Source: CAZDRI01 sp964508055
GTDB taxonomy: Bacteria > Pseudomonadota > Gammaproteobacteria > PS1 > Pseudothioglobaceae
DNA length: 64,000 nt
Direction of reading: 5' to 3'
NCBI GenBank assembly: GCA_964508055.1
Contig: CAZDRI010000001.1
Location: 21,891-85,890, forward strand
Position 1 is the stretch's first letter. Each line of letters starts with the position of its first letter. The translations under genes and the position numbers were made by a program. Below the pieces are notes generated by a model. It saw only the letters and a list, made by a program, of their open reading frames with translations, had not been told where the DNA came from and searched no databases. Of this stretch, positions 58,956-64,000 are shown piece after piece.

Positions 58956-61900
58956 TCATAATATTACAAATTTTGGTAATGCTGGAAAATAAAGGGCTGT
59001 TTTAATTTTATAATTATAGCCAAGAGTTAAAGCAGAGGCATATTTCTGTAGTTGAGGAAAGTATCTCTTGCTTTGTTTATTTATAAAATCTGTAATATTT
59101 TCATTTTGTTGAGGCTTACTAGTTTTAAAATCAATTATCCACAAAACATTATTTTCAATAAACATTCTATCAATTATTATAGTTACTATCTCACCATCTT
59201 TGATATAAGAAAATTTCGCTTCTACTTTAGTGCTATCTCGTTTTTTAAAAATCCATCTGCCATCAACATCATTTTTAGTATTAGCAAGCATTGAATTTAT
59301 TTCAATACTTGCTTTATCAAGATTATCATTATTCATACCATTAGCAGCTAGTTCATTTTTAATAGTGTTAATATCTACATTTGTATTTATTTCAAAAAAT
59401 TTATGAGTAACAATGCCTATAATTTTTTTGTATAGGCTATCTTTATCTAAATTTATATCTTTATATAATTCTTTTTGAACTATAACTTCTGGAGATTTAA
59501 TAAATTCATTAACTCGCTTTAGTAATATAGTTTTTTCTGCAATTTTAGTATTCATAGCTGTAACTTCTGCTATTTCTTCACTATAAAAATCTTTTAAAAA
59601 ATAAAGCAAAGAATTTGATACTACCTTATTATTTTCATTTACATTCCCTAGAAGATAAAGTTTATTTTTAGCTCTTGTCATAGCAACATATAAAAGGCGC
59701 ATAGTTTCAAAATTATCTTTTTCTTTTTCAATTCTTTTAATATAATTATAAGTTTTGTCATTGCTTAAACCATCAGCGCTTGCTATTGGTGCCATAATAA
59801 AATTATTATCACTATATTCCATCCATTTTAAAATATCAGGGTTATTACTTCTTTTTCCTTTGCCTAAGCCAGGCAGTATTATGGTGTCAAATTCCAAGCC
59901 TTTAGCACTGTGTATGGTCATAACTTTTACCTGTGAATTATTACTTGGTGCATATAGGTTATTTAAAGAAAGCTCTAAATACTTAGTGTTATCAAGTAAG
60001 TTATCATCTTCTAATTCATATATTTTTTGGATAAATAATTTTTTCACTTGTTTTGCAGAATTATTTAAATAACTATCAATATTAAGACGATTAATTGCAT
60101 TTATAAATAATTCTCTAAATAAAAAATCACCTTTATAATTAATTGCAGGATTAATAGCATTTATAAAAAAACTAATTCGTTTTAAGCCATCATTTGATAG
60201 TTTTTTTATTAGGTTTTTATCATTTATTATCTGCCAAATAGTATCTTTACTATGAGTTGCGATTATTAGAATATCTTTTAATTTTAAGCCGCACCAAGGA
60301 GCTCGCAAAATAGATAACCATGCTAATTTGTCATTATAATTTAGTAATGCTTTACTAAGAGAAAGTAAATCGTTAACTACAAAATGCTCTTTTAATTTAT
60401 CAATTTCTACCGCTTCATAATCCACTTTTTCAGCATCAAGAGTTTTAATAATTGATACTAGATAATTTCTAGATCTTACTAATATTGCAATTTCAGTTTT
60501 TGGATTAGCCTTTATGTTAGTTTTTATAATTTCTATTACTCTTTTAGCTTCTAAGATATCATCATTCTTTGCAAAAGCATTAAATTCAACACTTTTATAA
60601 TTATCAATATTATTAGTAGCAATACTTTTATTAAAGCTAACTGCTCCTAAGTCAATATCATCTTTTTTTGCAAGTATTTTATTAAAAAATCTATTATTTG
60701 CAGTAACAATACTTTTTGTTGAGCGAAAATTAGCTTCCAAATTTAGATATTTTGGTTTGATGTCAGCTATACCATATTTTTTTACTTGTAAGAATAATCC
60801 AACTTGAGCTTCACGAAATCTATAAATAGATTGCATAGGATCGCCTACTATAAATATGGTTTTTGCTTCATTTATCTGCCAATTAGCTACTAGTTTTTTA
60901 ATTAAATTAAAATGAGTGATAGAAGTATCTTGAAACTCATCAATTAATATATGATTCACTTTATAATCCAAAAATAAAGCAATATCACTAGGATTATCAT
61001 ATTGACCTAAGGTATCTATTGCATTTAAGTTTATCTCCATAAAATCAGTTGAACTTTCTGCTTGAAATAATAATCTAAGTTTTGCATATGCTAAGATTAA
61101 AATTGTTGTTAATTGTTTTAATATATGAAACTCTACAGCAGAATAATTTTTATTAGGTAGATACTTAAAATCAATTAATAGTTTTATAAAATCATCTTCA
61201 ATATTGAAAGATTTAATTATTTCAATTAGTTCATCTTTTGCAGCTTTAATTTTAGGAGGAAAACCACTATTTATATTTAAAGACTTTCTTAATGAATTAG
61301 CCGATGTAAGACAGATATTAGCTATAAATTCCCAATATTCACATAAATTATAATTATTACTTTTATAAAGCGTTGAATGCTTTGATAATTCAAAAAATCT
61401 TGGATTAATATCTGCTGAGGCAATTTTTAACTCGGTGATTTTTTTTGTTATTATCTTATTTGAATTTTGTTTTAGGGTATTTTTTATATCAATAGAAAAG
61501 TTCTTTTTGCTTACCAAATGCCTTAACCATTGGTCGCGTTTTTTGAGCATATTAGCAATTAAAGTTTTTAACTTTTCAGCATCATTATCAAGGTGTAATA
61601 AAATATCACTAATAGCTTTTTTATATTTTTTATTACTAATTTCTAAAATTGTCTCAGTTGCAGCTTGTTCATAGAGAATATTAGCTCGCCAATCAGTTAC
61701 AGTTTTATTGCTTAAAATACTAATATCTGAATTTTTATTTGCTATATTAGCTGCCAAACTATCTATAGTAGTTATTTTTAGGCGTTGATTATTATTTAAA
61801 ATATCCCAATTATTTTTTTTAGAATTTTTAATAACTTTTAATGCTAGTTCATAAGTTTTAATTTTGTGTGCTGTAATAGGCTTTTTATTTTTAGTTGCTT

Positions 61901-62108
61901 TTAAGTTTTCCACCACCCTTTGTTTTAACTCATCTGCTGCTTTATTAGTAAATGTAATTGCTATGACCTCTTCAGGATTTTGACAGTGAGCTAATAAATT
62001 TAGGTAGCGTTGGATTAAAAGTTCAGTCTTACCAGAACCTGCTGGCGCTTGGATGATAAATGACTTGCTAATATCTAAAGCTTGTTTGCGCTTATCACTA
62101 TCATTCAT
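58956..62108 (-). CDS. UvrD/RecB-family helicase with C-terminal nuclease domain (AddA-like)
   Basis: 1050 aa DNA helicase-nuclease for double-strand break repair. Motif I is IIQAPAGSGKTELLIQRYL (residues 18-36), Ia ITFTNKAADELKQRV, II ILIDEFQDTS (DEFQD), III GDPMQSIYRFR, IV EANFRSTKSIV, V VMTIHSAKGLEFDTIILPGL, VI RLLYVAMTRAKNKLYLLG. The C-terminal PD-(D/E)XK nuclease is seen in GIVTHKFFE and IIDRMF...LWIIDFKTSK. An AddB partner, usually adjacent, is not in the window. It lies 4 bases after argS. Confidence 0.9.
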   Translation of the reverse strand: MNDSDKRKQALDISKSFIIQAPAGSGKTELLIQRYLNLLAHCQNPEEVIAITFTNKAADELKQRVVENLKATKNKKPITAHKIKTYELALKVIKNSKKNNWDILNNNQRLKITTIDSLAANIANKNSDISILSNKTVTDWRANILYEQAATETILEISNKKYKKAISDILLHLDNDAEKLKTLIANMLKKRDQWLRHLVSKKNFSIDIKNTLKQNSNKIITKKITELKIASADINPRFFELSKHSTLYKSNNYNLCEYWEFIANICLTSANSLRKSLNINSGFPPKIKAAKDELIEIIKSFNIEDDFIKLLIDFKYLPNKNYSAVEFHILKQLTTILILAYAKLRLLFQAESSTDFMEINLNAIDTLGQYDNPSDIALFLDYKVNHILIDEFQDTSITHFNLIKKLVANWQINEAKTIFIVGDPMQSIYRFREAQVGLFLQVKKYGIADIKPKYLNLEANFRSTKSIVTANNRFFNKILAKKDDIDLGAVSFNKSIATNNIDNYKSVEFNAFAKNDDILEAKRVIEIIKTNIKANPKTEIAILVRSRNYLVSIIKTLDAEKVDYEAVEIDKLKEHFVVNDLLSLSKALLNYNDKLAWLSILRAPWCGLKLKDILIIATHSKDTIWQIINDKNLIKKLSNDGLKRISFFINAINPAINYKGDFLFRELFINAINRLNIDSYLNNSAKQVKKLFIQKIYELEDDNLLDNTKYLELSLNNLYAPSNNSQVKVMTIHSAKGLEFDTIILPGLGKGKRSNNPDILKWMEYSDNNFIMAPIASADGLSNDKTYNYIKRIEKEKDNFETMRLLYVAMTRAKNKLYLLGNVNENNKVVSNSLLYFLKDFYSEEIAEVTAMNTKIAEKTILLKRVNEFIKSPEVIVQKELYKDINLDKDSLYKKIIGIVTHKFFEINTNVDINTIKNELAANGMNNDNLDKASIEINSMLANTKNDVDGRWIFKKRDSTKVEAKFSYIKDGEIVTIIIDRMFIENNVLWIIDFKTSKPQQNENITDFINKQSKRYFPQLQKYASALTLGYNYKIKTALYFPALPKFVIL

Positions 62109-62111
62109 TTG

Positions 62112-63863
62112 TTACATTGATATAGGGGCTTTTACGCCTAATATTTCTAAACCATTTTTAATAATTTGTTTTACAGACGATATAAGCGCTATTCTAGAGT
62201 TTCTTAAATCATCATTATTTATTAATAGCTTTGTATGGTTGTAGTAACTATGAAAAATATTTGCCAAATCTTTTAAATAATAAGCTAATTGGTGTGGTTC
62301 ATATTGTTCTGCTGCACTTTGTAGCACTTGTTTATATTTGTTTAATTGTTTTATTATATTTTGTTCATGTTTGCTAACTAATAGACCTAAGTCTGCTTTG
62401 CTAATATCAACAGCTAAATTTTTATCTTCTGCTTGCTTATAAACAGAGCAAATTCTAGCATGAGCATATTGAATATAATAAACTGGATTATCGCTATTTT
62501 TTTCTTTTGCTAAATCAAGGTCAAAATCAAGATGCTGGTCAGAACGCCTTAATACATAGAAAAAACGAGCAGCATCATTACCAACTTCTTGACATAATTC
62601 TGCTAGAGTTACAAATGAGCCTGCTCTTGTAGACATTGGTATTTTTTTTCCTTTTCTATAAAGATTTGCAAATTGCACTAATAAAATTTCAAGTTTGTTT
62701 TCATCATAGCCAAGAGCATTAACAGCTGCTTTCATTCTTGAGATGTAGCCATGATGGTCTGCCCCCCAGATATTTATTAATTTATCATAGCCTCTTTTTA
62801 ATTTATCTAAATGATAGCTAATATCAGAGGCAAAATAAGTTGGTTCACCATTTTTTCTAACTACAACTCTATCTTTTTCATCACCAAATTTAGTTGTTTT
62901 AAACCAAAGCGTGCCATCATCTTCATAAAGAATATTTTTAGAATTTAATTTTTCTAAACTTTCTTTTTCTAAATTTGAATTAATTAAATTCTTTTCAGAA
63001 TACCAATTATCATAATGTGTCCCAAAATTATCTAAATCATCTTTTATTTTTTCTAAAATATAATCAAGACCAAATTTGGCAATTTTTTCATAAGAGCTAG
63101 TGCCTAAAAGCTGCTTGCAATTTGTGATTAAGTCATCAATATGTTTTTCTTTATCTCCTCCTTGCCATCCATCATCTTCTATATCTTTATAAAACTTATC
63201 TTTATGAAAGTAAAATTCATTACCATATTTCTTTTTTAAAATATTGGCAATAAGATTAATATAACTGCCTTTATAAGCATTATCAGGATAATCAAAAGAC
63301 TCTCCTGAAAATTCTAAATATCTAAGCCAAATACTAATAGTTAAAATATCAATTTGTCTGCCTGCATCATTCACATAATACTCACAATCAACATCATAAC
63401 CTATGGCAGTTAATAAGTTTTTTAAAGTACTACCAAAAGCTGCCCCTCTACCATGACCTACATGTAATGGTCCTGTTGGGTTTGCAGATACAAATTCTAG
63501 TAATATTTTTTTACCTTTAGCATAATTTGATAATCCATATTTTTCTTTTTGGTCTAGGATATCTTCAACAACTGAATGACTAGCTTTTTTACTTATGAAA
63601 AAATTAATAAAACCAACGCCAGCAATTTCAATTTTATTAATAAAGTCCTCTTTAGGTATATGCTGAATTATTTTTGCAGCTAATACATTAGCTAGAATAG
63701 AATTTTTTTTAGCTAATAATAAAGCAATATTACTAGCATAGTCTCCATGTTTATGGTCTTTACTATAATCTACACGAATTGTAGCATCAATATCAGTTAA
63801 TTCTCCATTATCTACAAGAGTATTAAGGCTATTGGATATTATTTTTTTTAATTTTTCTTTCAT
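62112..63863 (-). CDS. argS: arginyl-tRNA synthetase
   Basis: Class I synthetase, 583 aa. The Add1 N-terminal tRNA-binding domain covers residues 1-90. EFVSANPTGPLHVGHGRGAAFGS contains the HIGH-type HVGH. The KMSKS-equivalent is KIPMSTRAGSFVTL, the usual divergent form in ArgRS. The C-terminal helical DALR domain carries YAHARICSVYKQAED. Length matches E. coli (577). It is followed 3 bases later by the AddA-like gene on the same strand, so the two form a short operon. Confidence 0.96.
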   Translation of the reverse strand: MKEKLKKIISNSLNTLVDNGELTDIDATIRVDYSKDHKHGDYASNIALLLAKKNSILANVLAAKIIQHIPKEDFINKIEIAGVGFINFFISKKASHSVVEDILDQKEKYGLSNYAKGKKILLEFVSANPTGPLHVGHGRGAAFGSTLKNLLTAIGYDVDCEYYVNDAGRQIDILTISIWLRYLEFSGESFDYPDNAYKGSYINLIANILKKKYGNEFYFHKDKFYKDIEDDGWQGGDKEKHIDDLITNCKQLLGTSSYEKIAKFGLDYILEKIKDDLDNFGTHYDNWYSEKNLINSNLEKESLEKLNSKNILYEDDGTLWFKTTKFGDEKDRVVVRKNGEPTYFASDISYHLDKLKRGYDKLINIWGADHHGYISRMKAAVNALGYDENKLEILLVQFANLYRKGKKIPMSTRAGSFVTLAELCQEVGNDAARFFYVLRRSDQHLDFDLDLAKEKNSDNPVYYIQYAHARICSVYKQAEDKNLAVDISKADLGLLVSKHEQNIIKQLNKYKQVLQSAAEQYEPHQLAYYLKDLANIFHSYYNHTKLLINNDDLRNSRIALISSVKQIIKNGLEILGVKAPISM

Positions 63864-63961
63864 ATATAAATAATTTATTTTTCTATTTTTTAATATACTA
63901 AGTTTAAGCTATGTTTATACAAAATTCTTTATTATTCATTTTAATATATGTGAATTCGCAT

Positions 63962-63980
63962 AATAAGTGCACCACTTATT
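63962..63980. repeat. hairpin upstream of argS
   Basis: AATAAGTG (63962-63969) and CACTTATT (63973-63980) form a perfect 8-base stem with a 3-base loop, followed on the plus strand by TTTTAATT. It looks like a terminator for a plus-strand transcript, yet no plus-strand gene ends nearby in the window. It may belong to the neighbouring region beyond the window. Confidence 0.35.
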
Positions 63981-64000
63981 TTTAATTGCAAAGATGTATT

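Noticed and set aside
59052..59294. Plus-strand frames within the AddA-like gene (59052, 59755, 61435, 62053)
   Set aside because: Antisense of helicase and nuclease motifs; hydrophobic composition results from reading AT-rich complement.

Overview
The window is strongly AT-rich, densely coding DNA from a bacterial chromosome. Gene content points to a gammaproteobacterium that fixes carbon. It carries an Hda protein with the clamp-binding QLSLP motif, a fused siroheme synthase CysG, MutS and MutL, PpiD, MltB, an RNase D, and a tkt-gap-pgk-pyk-fba block with a Calvin-type class II aldolase beside a BicA-like bicarbonate transporter. I infer a sulfur-oxidising autotroph of the SUP05/Thioglobus kind. 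That placement rests on gene content, not on a database search.

Region by region. 1-5033: the 3' half of mutS, nadB, two unrecognised small genes and an alaC-type aminotransferase. 5144-11835: ppiD, then divergently a complete purine-nucleoside type ABC importer (ATPase, two permeases, BMP binding protein). 11889-15536: two divergent SulP anion transporters, one BicA-like. 15579-18395: an O-antigen ligase-like protein with a TPR tail, and YciO. 18400-25018: an accessory island ending at a tRNA-Met. It holds a small copper/cytochrome c cluster that looks less AT-rich, several toxin-antitoxin modules in different states of decay, an integrase 3' fragment, a terminase fragment, a HEPN-motif protein and three degenerate copies of one unknown C-terminal coding tail. 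25156-27845: ruvX, mltB, apbE. 28278-35004: the Calvin/glycolysis block. 35090-41871: DUF3108, purN and purM, then divergently a PgsA-like synthase, hda, cysG and mutL. 41952-44189: a compact four-gene operon of two DUF1538 membrane proteins, a P-II-like protein and a CBS protein. 44240-53472: acs, then coaD, rsmD, a truncated ppa, rnd, a coiled-coil membrane protein, aroB, ileS and a CBS protein. 53793-63863: a DEAD-box helicase, a GabD-type dehydrogenase, a HigBA pair whose antitoxin carries an ImmA-type peptidase, an FMN-binding protein with a disturbed start, an AddA-like helicase-nuclease, and argS.

How the genes work together: transketolase, GAPDH, PGK, pyruvate kinase and aldolase supply the regeneration and lower-glycolysis arms around the Calvin cycle, and the BicA-like transporter could feed bicarbonate to it. 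CysG would make the siroheme needed by sulfite reductases. The most distinctive unexplained system is the DUF1538-DUF1538-PII-CBS operon, which looks like a membrane transporter under nucleotide-sensing control.

The strongest surprises are signs of gene decay inside otherwise conserved operons: ppa cut to 49 codons, rnd without a standard start codon, and a one-base shift at the start of an FMN-binding gene. In the island one antitoxin has kept only 13 codons of its toxin, and a paralogous antitoxin has had its ATG replaced by GTT. Some of these could be assembly errors, so read-level checks matter.
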